Positions 44,975 to 54,089 of a DNA stretch of 64,000 bases are shown piece by piece. The translations under genes were made by a program, and so were the position numbers. The stretch is taken from positions 62,001 to 126,000 of the forward strand of contig CAWIYZ010000014.1 in the NCBI GenBank assembly GCA_963840425.1, in the 5' to 3' direction. This DNA comes from CADEFX01 sp963840425. Its GTDB lineage: Bacteria > Pseudomonadota > Alphaproteobacteria > Rhizobiales > Hyphomicrobiaceae. Within the stretch, counting starts at the first letter, position 1, and the number at the start of each line of letters is the position of its first letter. Below the pieces are notes generated by a model, which saw nothing but the letters and a program-made list of their open reading frames with translations, made no database searches and was not told the origin of the DNA.

Positions 44975-45406
44975 TCAGAAAGATGGAATGCGCCCGCCGC
45001 GGGAAGCCTTGGGGTCCGGTTGCCCAGCTTCGGCGCTGGTGGGAAGTGCATTGGGTGCGGACGCGCCCGCTATGCGCTGCGCAATCCCCACGCCACCACT
45101 GCGAGAGATTTGATCCGCCAGCTTCTCGGCAAGCATGGACTTCCAAATTGCCCCCGCGCTCCCCTTGCCGAACACCACCTCCGCATTCTTGGGCAGCATG
45201 GTCTCGATGAAGCTTTGCAGGACGAAGGCTTCGAACTGGCGAAACGCCTCAGCCGCCTTGCCCGCCTTCGCGGACGGCATGGCAGCCAAGCCGCCCTGCC
45301 CCGAAGCAACCGGCCTCAGTTCGACGGCTGCCGGCGCACCGGCGGGGCGGTCCACGGGAAGAATGGCGGCCAATGGGCCTCTCCTCGATGTAAACTGTCG
45401 CATCAT
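44975..45406 (-). CDS. flgJ: Rod-binding protein FlgJ (no muramidase domain)
   Basis: 143 residues with only the FlgJ N-terminal rod-binding domain (~55-110: FRQFEAFVLQSFIETMLPKN and FGKGSAGAIWKSMLAEKLAD). It caps the growing rod. The glucosaminidase half found in enterobacterial FlgJ is absent, as is usual in alphaproteobacteria, so peptidoglycan must be opened by another enzyme. Confidence 0.85.
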   Translation of the reverse strand: MMRQFTSRRGPLAAILPVDRPAGAPAAVELRPVASGQGGLAAMPSAKAGKAAEAFRQFEAFVLQSFIETMLPKNAEVVFGKGSAGAIWKSMLAEKLADQISRSGGVGIAQRIAGASAPNALPTSAEAGQPDPKASRGGRIPSF

Positions 45407-45413
45407 GGGTTGG

Positions 45414-45818
45414 TCAACTTGCGGGAGGCTTGCGTCCCCGATGCACCACGAGGCTTTCCAGGAGGTCCAGGAGATCCTTTTTTTCGATCTCGCCTTGCAT
45501 CTCCGCGTCAGCTGCCTTGGCTAGGCGCTCGGCGGTTTTCAACCGGCCGGCGCATGCGAGCAGGCGTCGCGCCTGGGCGTCCTTTGCGTCGCGGGTGCGG
45601 CTTGCCTCCTCCGCCAGCGCCCGCAAGCGGCGAGCAATCGTATCGATGAAGAGATCGTAGAGTGCATGGTTCTCATTGAGCGCCGCAATCAGCTCGCGCT
45701 GCGCGGCCTCCCCAGCCGCCAGGCGTCGCTCGATGTCGGCCAGCTTCCATTCCTCGGCGCGCTTGATCTGCGCCTGCACGCTGACCAGCCGGTGCGCTTT
45801 GTGAGTGCGGCTCCGCAT
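45414..45818 (-). CDS. fliJ: FliJ-like export protein
   Basis: 134 residues, nearly all coiled-coil (VQAQIKRAEEWKLADIERRL, AQRELIAALNENHALYDLFI) and rich in Arg/Glu/Ala. Length, structure and position after fliR fit FliJ, the stalk protein between FliI and FlhA. Direct sequence similarity is weak, as normal for FliJ. Confidence 0.65.
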   Translation of the reverse strand: MRSRTHKAHRLVSVQAQIKRAEEWKLADIERRLAAGEAAQRELIAALNENHALYDLFIDTIARRLRALAEEASRTRDAKDAQARRLLACAGRLKTAERLAKAADAEMQGEIEKKDLLDLLESLVVHRGRKPPAS

Positions 45819-45825
45819 ATCCCCA

Positions 45826-46581
45826 TCACCCTCTGATGAGCCAGTTCATGAAGCCGGCCATGAACAGAGTGAGAAACTCCGACACAGTGAAGTAGAGCAG
45901 CAGGAAGCCCCCCGCGAGCACGAACGGCAGTGAGATGAAGTAGATCGGAATCTGCGGAATCATCTTGTTCGCGAATCCGAACAGCAGGTTGATGATGATG
46001 CCGTAGACCACGAACGGGCTGCTGATCTGGAGGGCGAGCACGAATGCATCGCCAACTGCCCCGGAGAGATTCTTCAGGCCGGCCTCGATCGAGAACGGCT
46101 CGGTGATGGGCAACACGGAATAGGATGCCGCAAGAGCCTTGAACACCTCCCAATGCTGGTCCGTCAGGAACAGGAAGACGGTGGCGGTCAGTGTTATCAG
46201 GGTTGCGACCGCCGGCAGCGGCTCAGTGTCCTCGATGGGTGTGCCGGGCATCCCTGCAAGCCCGATGAACTGGGCTGCCGCGGTCGCCATGAACTGGAGG
46301 GCCAGGAAGAACATGCGGCCGATGACGCCAATCAGGGCCCCGACAGCCGTCTCGGACAGGATGAGGCCGCAGAGCACGGGAAACGACAGGTCCTTCACGG
46401 AGCCCTGCAAGGTCGGCAGCAGGACCGGCGTCATGGCCAGAGTAACGGCGATGGCAATGAACAGGCGCACCTGCATCGGAATGCGCGGACTGGAAAAGCC
46501 CGGCATCAGCATGAGGCACCCGCCGATGCGGCAGAACATCAGGAAGGCGACCAGGACCGTGTCCGGCGCCAGCGGTGTCAT
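45826..46581 (-). CDS. fliR: Flagellar export gate protein FliR
   Basis: 251 residues with six hydrophobic segments. LVAFLMFCRIGGCLMLMPGF near the start, ALQFMATAAAQFIGLAGMPG in the middle and FVYGIIINLLFGFANKMIPQ-like segment near the end are FliR features. It completes the FliP/Q/R gate. Overlaps flhA by 4 bases. Confidence 0.93.
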   Translation of the reverse strand: MTPLAPDTVLVAFLMFCRIGGCLMLMPGFSSPRIPMQVRLFIAIAVTLAMTPVLLPTLQGSVKDLSFPVLCGLILSETAVGALIGVIGRMFFLALQFMATAAAQFIGLAGMPGTPIEDTEPLPAVATLITLTATVFLFLTDQHWEVFKALAASYSVLPITEPFSIEAGLKNLSGAVGDAFVLALQISSPFVVYGIIINLLFGFANKMIPQIPIYFISLPFVLAGGFLLLYFTVSEFLTLFMAGFMNWLIRG

Positions 46582-48668
46582 GAGATCGCTCCCAGCGCCT
46601 TGATGTTCACGCCGCGCGCGATCTCGAGATGCGAAAGGACGGGCAAGGTTGCAAACAGACGTTCGGTGACCATACGCACGTAGGGCCGCGCGTCAGGCGC
46701 CACGACCAGGACGAATTGATGTCCCTGGTCCATTTGGCTGCGGATGCTTTTGGTTGCCTCGGCGCCAAACTGCTCGATCAAGCGCGGATCGATGTCGAAC
46801 TCGGCAACCTCACCTTTCGCATCACGCTTCAACGCTTGGTGAAAGGCAAGGTCCCATCGGTTGCCGAGGCGCAACACCTTCAGGACTCCGCCCTCCGACA
46901 GATCGCCGCAGATCTGTTGGGCCATGCGCATGCGGACATGCTCGGCGAGCTGCTCTGCGCGCCGCGCGTGGGGCGCAACCTCGGCGATCGCCTCCAGAAT
47001 GAGGTGCAGATTGCGGATCGATATGCGCTCGGCCAGCAGGAGCTTCAGAACCGCCTGCAGACCGGAATAGGACAATTGAGAGGGGATGATCTCGTCCAGC
47101 AGGCGCCGATACTCCGGCTCCAGCCGATCGAGCAACAGGCGCATGTCCTTGTAGGAGAGGAGCTGGGCCAGGTTGTTGCGGATGACCTCGCGCAGGTGCG
47201 TAAGCAGGACCGACATATTGTCGATGGGCGTGAACCCCTCGCGCGTCAGGTTGCTCATGAAGGCTTCCGATACCCATACGGCCTTCATGCCGAAGGCAGG
47301 CTCGCGCGCGTCGTCGCAGGGCAAGTCGGGGCGCGGGCCGTCGCCGGTGATGACCAGGACATCGCCTAGTCGCAGCTCCTCGCCGGCGACAACGGTACCG
47401 TGCATTTTGATCTGGTAGCTCTTGGGCGGCACGGCGAGATCGTCCGAGAGCTTGATCTCCGGAACGACGAAGCCGTACTGGCGGGCAAAGGAGCGCCGCA
47501 TCTTGGCCACGCGCTGCGCCAGCTCGTTGTGGATCGGCAGGAGCGCGCCGGAAAGCTGCTTGCCGAGGCAGAGCTCGATCTCGATGGCCCGCAACTGCTC
47601 CTTGACGGAATGCCGGGCCTCCTCCTCCGCGATCTGCTGGGCTTCGCGCACCTTGGATTCTTCTGCCGCGCGCACCTCCGCCCGCCGCTTGGGGATGGCG
47701 TAGGCGACGAAGACCATGGTTGCGCCGAGCACCGCGAAAGGCACCGCGGGCAGGCCCGGAGCAAGGGCCAGCACGAACATCACGACGGCCGCCACGGACA
47801 GTGCGCGTGGATAGTTGCCGAGCTGATCGAAGATAGCCTTCTCGGTCGAGCCGCGGGTGCCACCCTTCGAGACCAGGAGGCCGGCGGCCAGCGATATGAT
47901 GAGCGCGGGAATCTGGGTAACCAGACCGTCGCCGACCGACAGCTTGGTGAATACGTCCGCGGCAGAGGACAGGCTCATGTCGTGGCGCGTGACGCCAATC
48001 ACGATGCCGCCGAAAACATTGACGGCAGTAATGATGATGCCGGCGATGGCATCGCCGCGCACGAACTTGGAGGCACCGTCCATGGAGCCGAAGAAGGCGC
48101 TTTCCTCCTCCAGCTCGCGGCGGCGCCGCATCGCCTCCTTCTCGTCGATCAATCCCGCGGACAGATCGGCGTCGATGGCCATCTGCTTGCCCGGTATCGC
48201 ATCGAGGGTGAAGCGGGCCCCTACCTCCGCGATGCGCGTGGCGCCCTTGGTGATGACCAGGAAGTTGATCGTGATCAGAATGACGAACACGATCGTGCCG
48301 ATCACGAAATCGCCGCTCATGACGAAGTTGGCGAACCCGGCAATGACATGGCCGGCCGCGGCATAGCCCTGGTTGCCCTCGGACAAGATAAGACGCGTGG
48401 TCGCGATATTGAGCGACAGGCGCAACATCGTCGCGATCAGAAGCACCGTCGGAAACGCCGAAAAATCGAGCGGCTTCTGGATCCACAAAGCCACCATCAG
48501 GATCAGCACCGCCAAGGCGATCGAGAAGGCCAGCCCGACGTCGATCAGAACTGCCGGCAAGGGCAGGAAAAGCACCGTGAGAATGAAAACGATGCCGATC
48601 GCGAAGCTGACGTCTTGCGCGCCCTTGCGTTCGTTAGGCATGGCAACGGCTGCGACTGGAGCGGCCAT
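46578..48668 (-). CDS. flhA: Flagellar export protein FlhA
   Basis: 696 residues, standard length. Eight membrane helices in the first ~320 residues with the FHIPEP-family block (SAFPTVLLIATMLRLSLNIA, TKGATRIAEVGARFTLDAIP, GKQMAIDADLSAGLID), then a cytoplasmic domain forming the nonameric export ring (YGFVVPEIKLSDDLAVPPKS). Head of flhA-fliR-fliJ-flgJ-flgN-(FliL-like); a flagellar operon motif is 44 bases upstream. Confidence 0.96.
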   Translation of the reverse strand: MAAPVAAVAMPNERKGAQDVSFAIGIVFILTVLFLPLPAVLIDVGLAFSIALAVLILMVALWIQKPLDFSAFPTVLLIATMLRLSLNIATTRLILSEGNQGYAAAGHVIAGFANFVMSGDFVIGTIVFVILITINFLVITKGATRIAEVGARFTLDAIPGKQMAIDADLSAGLIDEKEAMRRRRELEEESAFFGSMDGASKFVRGDAIAGIIITAVNVFGGIVIGVTRHDMSLSSAADVFTKLSVGDGLVTQIPALIISLAAGLLVSKGGTRGSTEKAIFDQLGNYPRALSVAAVVMFVLALAPGLPAVPFAVLGATMVFVAYAIPKRRAEVRAAEESKVREAQQIAEEEARHSVKEQLRAIEIELCLGKQLSGALLPIHNELAQRVAKMRRSFARQYGFVVPEIKLSDDLAVPPKSYQIKMHGTVVAGEELRLGDVLVITGDGPRPDLPCDDAREPAFGMKAVWVSEAFMSNLTREGFTPIDNMSVLLTHLREVIRNNLAQLLSYKDMRLLLDRLEPEYRRLLDEIIPSQLSYSGLQAVLKLLLAERISIRNLHLILEAIAEVAPHARRAEQLAEHVRMRMAQQICGDLSEGGVLKVLRLGNRWDLAFHQALKRDAKGEVAEFDIDPRLIEQFGAEATKSIRSQMDQGHQFVLVVAPDARPYVRMVTERLFATLPVLSHLEIARGVNIKALGAIS

Positions 48669-48712
48669 CGGTTCTCCCCGTGTATTCTGCCGGTCTCAGC
48701 CTGGACGAGGAA

Positions 48713-48723
48713 CCTTGCGCGAG
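48713..48723 (-). promoter_or_regulatory. Flagellar operon motif upstream of flhA
   Basis: CTCGCGCAAGG on the minus strand, 44 bases before the flhA ATG, inside the 82-base gap after fliQ. It suggests that flhA has its own promoter in addition to readthrough from flgE-fliQ. Confidence 0.5.
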
Positions 48724-48750
48724 GGTCGTCGAGGCACAGTGCAGCGGCGA

Positions 48751-49017
48751 TCAGAACCCGTATTCGATGCGGGAGTAGATCTGCTCGGAAAAGGCAAAGA
48801 TCACGGCACCGATGAACGGCGCCGTCAGGGATGTCACCAGAAGTATGACGACAATCTTGGGAATGAACGTCAGCGTGACTTCCTGGACCTGCGTCAACGC
48901 CTGTAGCAAAGCAATGACGATACCGATGAGCATTGCTGCCCCAACTGCGGGGCCCGAAGCAACGATGACAGTCCAGATCGCAGACTGGACGATGTCGAGG
49001 GCATCAGCCTGATTCAT
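48751..49017 (-). CDS. fliQ: Flagellar export gate protein FliQ
   Basis: 88 residues with two membrane helices (IVASGPAVGAAMLIGIVIAL and IVVILLVTSLTAPFIGAVIF) joined by ALTQVQEVTLTFIPK, the FliQ signature. Four nucleotides separate its ATG from the flgD stop. Confidence 0.94.
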   Translation of the reverse strand: MNQADALDIVQSAIWTVIVASGPAVGAAMLIGIVIALLQALTQVQEVTLTFIPKIVVILLVTSLTAPFIGAVIFAFSEQIYSRIEYGF

Positions 49018-49020
49018 GGC

Positions 49021-49422
49021 TCAGGTGATGACAACGCCGGCGCCCAGAAGGACCTCGTTTCCGCTCGTGAGCACCGCCACCGCTCCCCCGGAAACAATAC
49101 GCACGGACTCCACCTCGCCGCTCACGGAGCCGTCCGCCGATGTCACAGTGCGGCCGATCACGCCATCAGCCTGCGCCAGAGCCAGCGACGTCATGAGCGC
49201 ATCCAGCTTCGCATTGGCCTGCACCGCCTGCTCGACGTTGGAGAACGAGGCGATCTGAGAGATGTACTGGGTCGGGTCGATGGGCTTCGTCGGATCCTGA
49301 TTCTTCAGCTGGGCAATGAGGAGCTTGAGGAATGCGTTGTAATCCGGGGTGACAGAGCTGTTGGCCGCCGGTGCGACCGTGTTGGCGACCTGGGATACCG
49401 GAAGCGTGGTTCCTATGGCCAT
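49021..49422 (-). CDS. flgD: Hook-cap protein FlgD (short alphaproteobacterial type)
   Basis: 133 residues. YNAFLKLLIAQLKNQDPTKP and YISQIASFSNVEQAVQANAK form the conserved FlgD N-terminal domain; the C-terminal part is short. FlgD caps the growing hook. Its start overlaps the flbT stop by one base. Confidence 0.93.
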   Translation of the reverse strand: MAIGTTLPVSQVANTVAPAANSSVTPDYNAFLKLLIAQLKNQDPTKPIDPTQYISQIASFSNVEQAVQANAKLDALMTSLALAQADGVIGRTVTSADGSVSGEVESVRIVSGGAVAVLTSGNEVLLGAGVVIT

Positions 49423-49850
49423 CAGGCGACCTCCTGCGCCGGATTGTCGACGTGCTCGCCTTTGCCGAGGATTGCATCCTCCAGAGGAAACAAGGTGCGG
49501 ATGACCTTCAGCCCTTCGTAGACGCGGTCCGCGCGAACATGGCCACTCACAATCTTCAATCCCTCCAGGATCGTCTCGTTCTCGAAGGAGGCGATCAGCA
49601 GAGAGTGGGAGGCCTCGAAGATCTCCTTGGTTGCAGATGCGTTGGCAGGATCCATGAGCATCGTCTGCACAACGAAATACAGTTGTCGCAGCGGCGTCGT
49701 GGTGTCCTCAACATGCATGACGTGACTTTCCAGAAGAAAGGCTACGTCGTTCAGGAACTCCAGACAAACCTTGCGATCCGGCTGCAGCACGGCGCCGTTG
49801 ACGTAGATACGCTCGCCCGCCCGCAGGTTGATGCGAAGAACTTTCTTCAT
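49422..49850 (-). CDS. flbT: Flagellin translation regulator FlbT
   Basis: 142 residues. LRINLRAGERIYVNGAVLQP and VAFLLESHVMHVEDTTTPLR are FlbT signatures. In Caulobacter FlbT represses flagellin synthesis by binding the flagellin mRNA leader until the hook is complete; in Brucella it acts positively. It overlaps flaF by 4 bases. Confidence 0.93.
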   Translation of the reverse strand: MKKVLRINLRAGERIYVNGAVLQPDRKVCLEFLNDVAFLLESHVMHVEDTTTPLRQLYFVVQTMLMDPANASATKEIFEASHSLLIASFENETILEGLKIVSGHVRADRVYEGLKVIRTLFPLEDAILGKGEHVDNPAQEVA

Positions 49851-50194
49851 CTCAGGCCCTCTCGGATTGCCTCACAGACCTCGATCAGGTCCTTGAAGTC
49901 TTCTGACTTTTCGAGGCGAATGTTCTCCGCCTCCCGGATCACCCATAGTCCGATCGAGATCAGATCGGCACGCAACGCCTGGGGCAGATCGTTCTCGGCA
50001 CTTCCCAGGTCCTCGATGAAGGTTGCCCATAACTTGCGCAGAAAGGTTATTGCCTCGACGGCCTCGCGCGATCGGGGTCCGCGCTCCTGAGCCGCGCGCA
50101 GAAGCGCGATGCAATGCTCCAGCGCCTTGCGCTCGCGTTCGCGAGTGGCCTTGGGCGCGTCATCAAGAACCTCGGCATAGGGAAACTGGTACAT
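49847..50194 (-). CDS. flaF: Flagellin regulator/chaperone FlaF
   Basis: 115 residues. PYAEVLDDAPKATRERERKA, LWATFIEDLGSAENDLPQAL and LRADLISIGLWVIREAENIR define FlaF, which is needed for flagellin production and opposes or assists FlbT. The flaF-flbT pair between flgL and flgD is the usual rhizobial order. Confidence 0.92.
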   Translation of the reverse strand: MYQFPYAEVLDDAPKATRERERKALEHCIALLRAAQERGPRSREAVEAITFLRKLWATFIEDLGSAENDLPQALRADLISIGLWVIREAENIRLEKSEDFKDLIEVCEAIREGLR

Positions 50195-50204
50195 TGTCTG
50201 GACC

Positions 50205-51254
50205 TCAGAGATAGTTGAGCAGGCTAAGTTTCTGTATGCGCGCCGTCAGGGCGTAGGCGGTGTCGATCTGCGTCATGATTGTAGAGATGCGCATCGCCGC
50301 CTCGTGGGGATCTATGCCTTCGAGCGTGCCGATGTGGGTCGTGATGATGTTGATCTGGATCGACATCTTTTCATCCGACTTGGCGACACGCTCCTGGACA
50401 ACACCCAACGTCCCTTGCAGCTTGGTAAGCTCTTGCACGGCCTCACCGGCGGTCCGGATGGCCGCGTCGATGACGGTCTGATACGCGGGCTGATTCAGAT
50501 TCTCGACTCCGAGATCGGCAACCATGGCGTACGCGCTGACGAGCTTGCGGACGGCAGCCTCGTTGGCGTTCGTAGATGTCTCGACGAGCTCGTAAGTGGA
50601 GATCCGGCTGCGGATATCCTGGCTGGAAGCCGTCGACCAGTTGGTAGTCCACTGCGCGGTGTCGAAGATGGCCGCGAATGGGCCATCCAGGAATGCCTGC
50701 ATGCTCGCCGGCGTGACCGCATCAAGGCCAGGGTCCGACTGCGTCATTCCGAATGCCGTCAGAAATTCGTCGGCCACCGCCTGCTGGTTTAGGCCCGGTG
50801 GATCCTGGAAGTACTCCGCAACCGGCATTATGTCGGCGTTGATGCCAGAGAACAGGTAGGCGCCGTTGGACGAGCTGTTGAGCATGTCGATAGCGGCGAC
50901 GAGACCGCTCTCGGCATAATTCTGGATGAGCGCCGGTCCGGTATCGGTATTGCGGCTACCGATCAACTGGCCGATGAATGTCTGGGCGCTGTCTAGCAGG
51001 CTCTTCAGGATCCCCTGAGTCATATCGAGCCGCGCCGCCACGCTGGCGTTGTTGTCGATCATTGACGTGATCCGCATGTGCTCCTGGCGCAGCGACATGA
51101 CCTGACCAGTCCTAAAGCCGAGACTTTTGCCGACATCGGCCAGCCTGCTGGTCACCACCTCTTGTTGCGCTTCAACCAGCTTGGACTGCATCTTCGACAT
51201 CGACAGCCGCGTCGCTTCGGTGATCGACTTGGTGGAGACGAACGTAGTCTTCAT
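50205..51254 (-). CDS. flgL: Hook-filament junction protein FlgL
   Basis: 349 residues with flagellin-like coiled-coil ends (SITEATRLSMSKMQSKLVEA at the N-terminus, STIMTQIDTAYALTARIQKL at the C-terminus) and a middle domain with INSS-like SNGAYLFSGINADIMPV. FlgL joins FlgK to the filament. It lies 4 bases after flgK. Confidence 0.9.
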   Translation of the reverse strand: MKTTFVSTKSITEATRLSMSKMQSKLVEAQQEVVTSRLADVGKSLGFRTGQVMSLRQEHMRITSMIDNNASVAARLDMTQGILKSLLDSAQTFIGQLIGSRNTDTGPALIQNYAESGLVAAIDMLNSSSNGAYLFSGINADIMPVAEYFQDPPGLNQQAVADEFLTAFGMTQSDPGLDAVTPASMQAFLDGPFAAIFDTAQWTTNWSTASSQDIRSRISTYELVETSTNANEAAVRKLVSAYAMVADLGVENLNQPAYQTVIDAAIRTAGEAVQELTKLQGTLGVVQERVAKSDEKMSIQINIITTHIGTLEGIDPHEAAMRISTIMTQIDTAYALTARIQKLSLLNYL

Positions 51255-51258
51255 GACG

Positions 51259-52731
51259 TCACCTCACCGCAGCCAGCAGCGTCTCGAACATGCTGTCGAT
51301 CGTCGAGATGAGCTTCGAGGAAGCCTGGTAGGATCGCTCCAGCTCGAGCAGCGTGGTCATTTCCTCGTCGAGATTTACACCCGTGATCTTGGTCAGCGCC
51401 TGCCACGAGCGATCGAGCAGCGTGGTCCTGTAGTCCGCCTCCGCGCCGGACGACCGGCGCTCCTCCTGAAGCCAGGCGACCGAAGAAGAGGCAAAGCCGG
51501 CAAGCGTAGCGGAATCTCCGGCCTGGGCTGCGGGATCGAACGGCTGATCGGCGAGCAGGCCATCTACCAAACCGTTCAAGCGGTCCTGAAATCCTGCGCT
51601 GCCTGCCACGTTGTATATGTAGGCAGGGTTCCCCGATATGCCGCCGTCGCGCAGCAGATTAGGATCGCCGCCTTGTAGGGGATCAACGCTCGCGCTGACC
51701 CGGATCGAGGCCGCAAGCCCAGCGAAGATGGCGCCGCTCGGAGGCATGGCCGGCGCGCCGGAATACGTGAACAGGCCGGGCACATCCGGCAGCGAAGGCG
51801 TGGCGCTCTGATCGCTCTCGGCAAAAACCTCGATCAGTCCGCGCGCGATCTCATCGAGCTGCGACTGATAAGTGACCGCGATGTCATCCCGGATTGCGGC
51901 CAGCCCGACCAGGCGTCCCGAGGCGGCAGGCATCCCGCCCACGTTGCCGGTTATGGGCACTCCATCGATGTAGATGGGGTTGCCCGTTGTTGCCGCGCCG
52001 AACCCAGCAGTGCGCGCGAAGGACGCTTTGCGCGCCGTCACATCGAACAAGGTGACGCCGCTGTCGGTATAGAGCGCCATGTCGTTGTCGGCACGCGACA
52101 CGGCGGTGATGCCGATCTCTTCCGCGATGCTGGTCAGGATCCGGTCACGCGCGTCGAGCTGGTCGGTGACGTCGCCACCGGAGCGCGTACCCTTGACAAT
52201 GGAGAGATTGACCGTCTCGAACTGCGACAACAGCGTGTTCAGCCGATCGACGGAAAGCGCCATCTCGTCGTCGGCCTGCTTGCGCACGTGCTGAACTGTG
52301 TCCGTTGCCGCATTCAAGCCGCTGGCCAGATCAACGGCCGCCGACGCGGCCGCCCGGGCCAGCACGGTATTGCTCGGCGTCTCGGCGAACTGCTGCAACG
52401 TCGACGTAAACTGCGTCACCAGCGCCGCTGGTGAGGCATCGAGCTCGGGATCGCTGATCGTCTGGTTGAGGTAATCCAGCGACTCCACGATCGCCTGCTG
52501 TGTCGCCGAGGCCGACGTCGAAGACAAGACGTTCCTAAAAAGCGCGTCATTGAAAACGCGGGTGACGGAGGCAAGACGCACACCGCCACCGGGCGCCGTG
52601 ATGACGTTTGCGGTCTTGCGCGTGGCGAGAGGATCGCTCGCGTTGGCCACATTGCGCGAAACGACCGCGGTCTGCTCCGCAGAGACCGACAACCCGGTTT
52701 GAGCGATGCCAAGCCCGACCGAGAGCGTCAT
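51259..52731 (-). CDS. flgK: Hook-associated protein FlgK
   Basis: 490 residues. N-terminal GLGIAQTGLSVSAEQTAVVS then RNVANASDPLATRKTANVIT, and the ending LDEEMTTLLELERSYQASSK followed by LISTIDSMFETLLAAVR, the FlgK signature. It forms the first junction zone on the hook. Thirty-nine bases separate it from flgE. Confidence 0.94.
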   Translation of the reverse strand: MTLSVGLGIAQTGLSVSAEQTAVVSRNVANASDPLATRKTANVITAPGGGVRLASVTRVFNDALFRNVLSSTSASATQQAIVESLDYLNQTISDPELDASPAALVTQFTSTLQQFAETPSNTVLARAAASAAVDLASGLNAATDTVQHVRKQADDEMALSVDRLNTLLSQFETVNLSIVKGTRSGGDVTDQLDARDRILTSIAEEIGITAVSRADNDMALYTDSGVTLFDVTARKASFARTAGFGAATTGNPIYIDGVPITGNVGGMPAASGRLVGLAAIRDDIAVTYQSQLDEIARGLIEVFAESDQSATPSLPDVPGLFTYSGAPAMPPSGAIFAGLAASIRVSASVDPLQGGDPNLLRDGGISGNPAYIYNVAGSAGFQDRLNGLVDGLLADQPFDPAAQAGDSATLAGFASSSVAWLQEERRSSGAEADYRTTLLDRSWQALTKITGVNLDEEMTTLLELERSYQASSKLISTIDSMFETLLAAVR

Positions 52732-52770
52732 CTGTAGACTTTCCTCATGTCGAGCACGCCGGCCTCAGCG

Positions 52771-54030
52771 TTATCGTCTGAGGTTGATCAAAACTTCCAT
52801 CAATTCAGTACCTGTCTGGAAGACCTTGGAGTTGGCCGTATAGCCATATTGGGATTCGATCATCGTCGTGAGCTCGGAAGCAAGATCAACCGTGGACTTC
52901 TCGAGAGCTCCGGAGACCACCACTCCAAATCCCGAAGAACCGGCGACCCCAATCTGCACGTCGCCGGAATCGAGACTGGTAGAATAGACGTTGCCGGCCA
53001 GCGGCTGCAGGTTGTCCGGGCTGGTGACTTTGGCGAGAGGGATGCGGAAAGTCGCGGCGCGCGCGCCGTTCTCGTAGACGGCATACAGGGTGCCGTCGTC
53101 GCCGATCTCAATGCGCTCGACCGCACTCGGGGCGGCGCCATTCACCAGCACGTCGCGAACGGCGTAGCCGGAGGCAAGCTGGCTTGTCTGCGAAATGTCG
53201 AGATCCAGCGTCGAGCCGCCGGGAACGGCGATCGACAGAGATGTAGGACTGGCTCCAGTAAGCTGACCGGTGGTGTCATCGAACTCCAGGGTTTCGGTCA
53301 CGAGAGGACCGGATGCATACGGAAATCCACCGCTGGGGTCCGCTTCGGCCCGATCGAAAATCGTAACCTCCCAAGTGTTAGCTCCCGTCTTGGCGTAGTA
53401 AACGTCCAGCATGACCGGAACGCCGAGATTGCCGTAGCCTGCCAGCGAGGTCTTGGCGGTGTATTGAGCCGTCGGATCGTTGGCGGACGGAAGATCGACC
53501 GCAGCGATGTCATCGGCCAGCAAAGGCAGGTTCACATACAGATTGCCGGCAGTTGAAGGATCGGCTTGAAGCGGGAGCTGCCCGATATTGATTGGGACGA
53601 GACCTGCAAAGCCGTTTGCCACTGCGCCGGGATCGCCGTTGGCGAAGCTGTAACCCATCAACGTGAAGCCAGCCGCGTTCACGAGATCACCGTCCCCATT
53701 CTTGATGAACGAGCCGGCGCGGGTCAGGTAGGGGGTTCCATTATCATTGGACACGACGAAGAAGCCGTCGCCTTGGACGCCGAGATCAGTCACCGAGGTC
53801 GTGAACTGGAATGCACCCTGCTGACTGATGCTGTAGCGTACGTTGGTCGTCACGCCACCAGGCATGTACTCCGAAGAGCCCGATTCGAGGATCAGCGACG
53901 AGAACTCCGTCGAAGCCCGCTTGTAGCCGGTCGTGCTGGAGTTTGCGATGTTGTCGGATACGGTGCCCAGCCTGTTGGCATGCGCAGCCATGCCAGACAC
54001 ACTGGTTCGCATCATGCCGGTAACGCTCAT
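52771..54030 (-). CDS. flgE: Hook protein FlgE
   Basis: 419 residues from the ATG at 54030 (MSVTGMMRTSVSGMAAHANR). LGTVSDNIANSSTTGYKRAS, GDGFFVVSNDNGTPYLTRAG and the ending SELTTMIESQYGYTANSKVF are FlgE hallmarks. It builds the hook. First gene of flgE-flgK-flgL-flaF-flbT-flgD-fliQ, with AGGA ten bases before the ATG and an operon motif 48 bases upstream. Confidence 0.94.
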   Translation of the reverse strand: MSVTGMMRTSVSGMAAHANRLGTVSDNIANSSTTGYKRASTEFSSLILESGSSEYMPGGVTTNVRYSISQQGAFQFTTSVTDLGVQGDGFFVVSNDNGTPYLTRAGSFIKNGDGDLVNAAGFTLMGYSFANGDPGAVANGFAGLVPINIGQLPLQADPSTAGNLYVNLPLLADDIAAVDLPSANDPTAQYTAKTSLAGYGNLGVPVMLDVYYAKTGANTWEVTIFDRAEADPSGGFPYASGPLVTETLEFDDTTGQLTGASPTSLSIAVPGGSTLDLDISQTSQLASGYAVRDVLVNGAAPSAVERIEIGDDGTLYAVYENGARAATFRIPLAKVTSPDNLQPLAGNVYSTSLDSGDVQIGVAGSSGFGVVVSGALEKSTVDLASELTTMIESQYGYTANSKVFQTGTELMEVLINLRR

Positions 54031-54078
54031 GGGATCTGGTCCTGGATCGGTTGTCGGCTCTAAGAAATCACTCCTAGA

Positions 54079-54089
54079 CCTTGTGCGAA
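54079..54089 (-). promoter_or_regulatory. Flagellar operon motif upstream of flgE
   Basis: TTCGCACAAGG on the minus strand (first base differs), 48 bases before the flgE ATG. From here to 54541 (about 450 bases) I see no gene and no clear repeat, only GC-rich sequence. Confidence 0.5.

Noticed and set aside
46822..48486. 554-codon second frame inside flhA
   Set aside because: Composition artefact; the FlhA frame is fully conserved.
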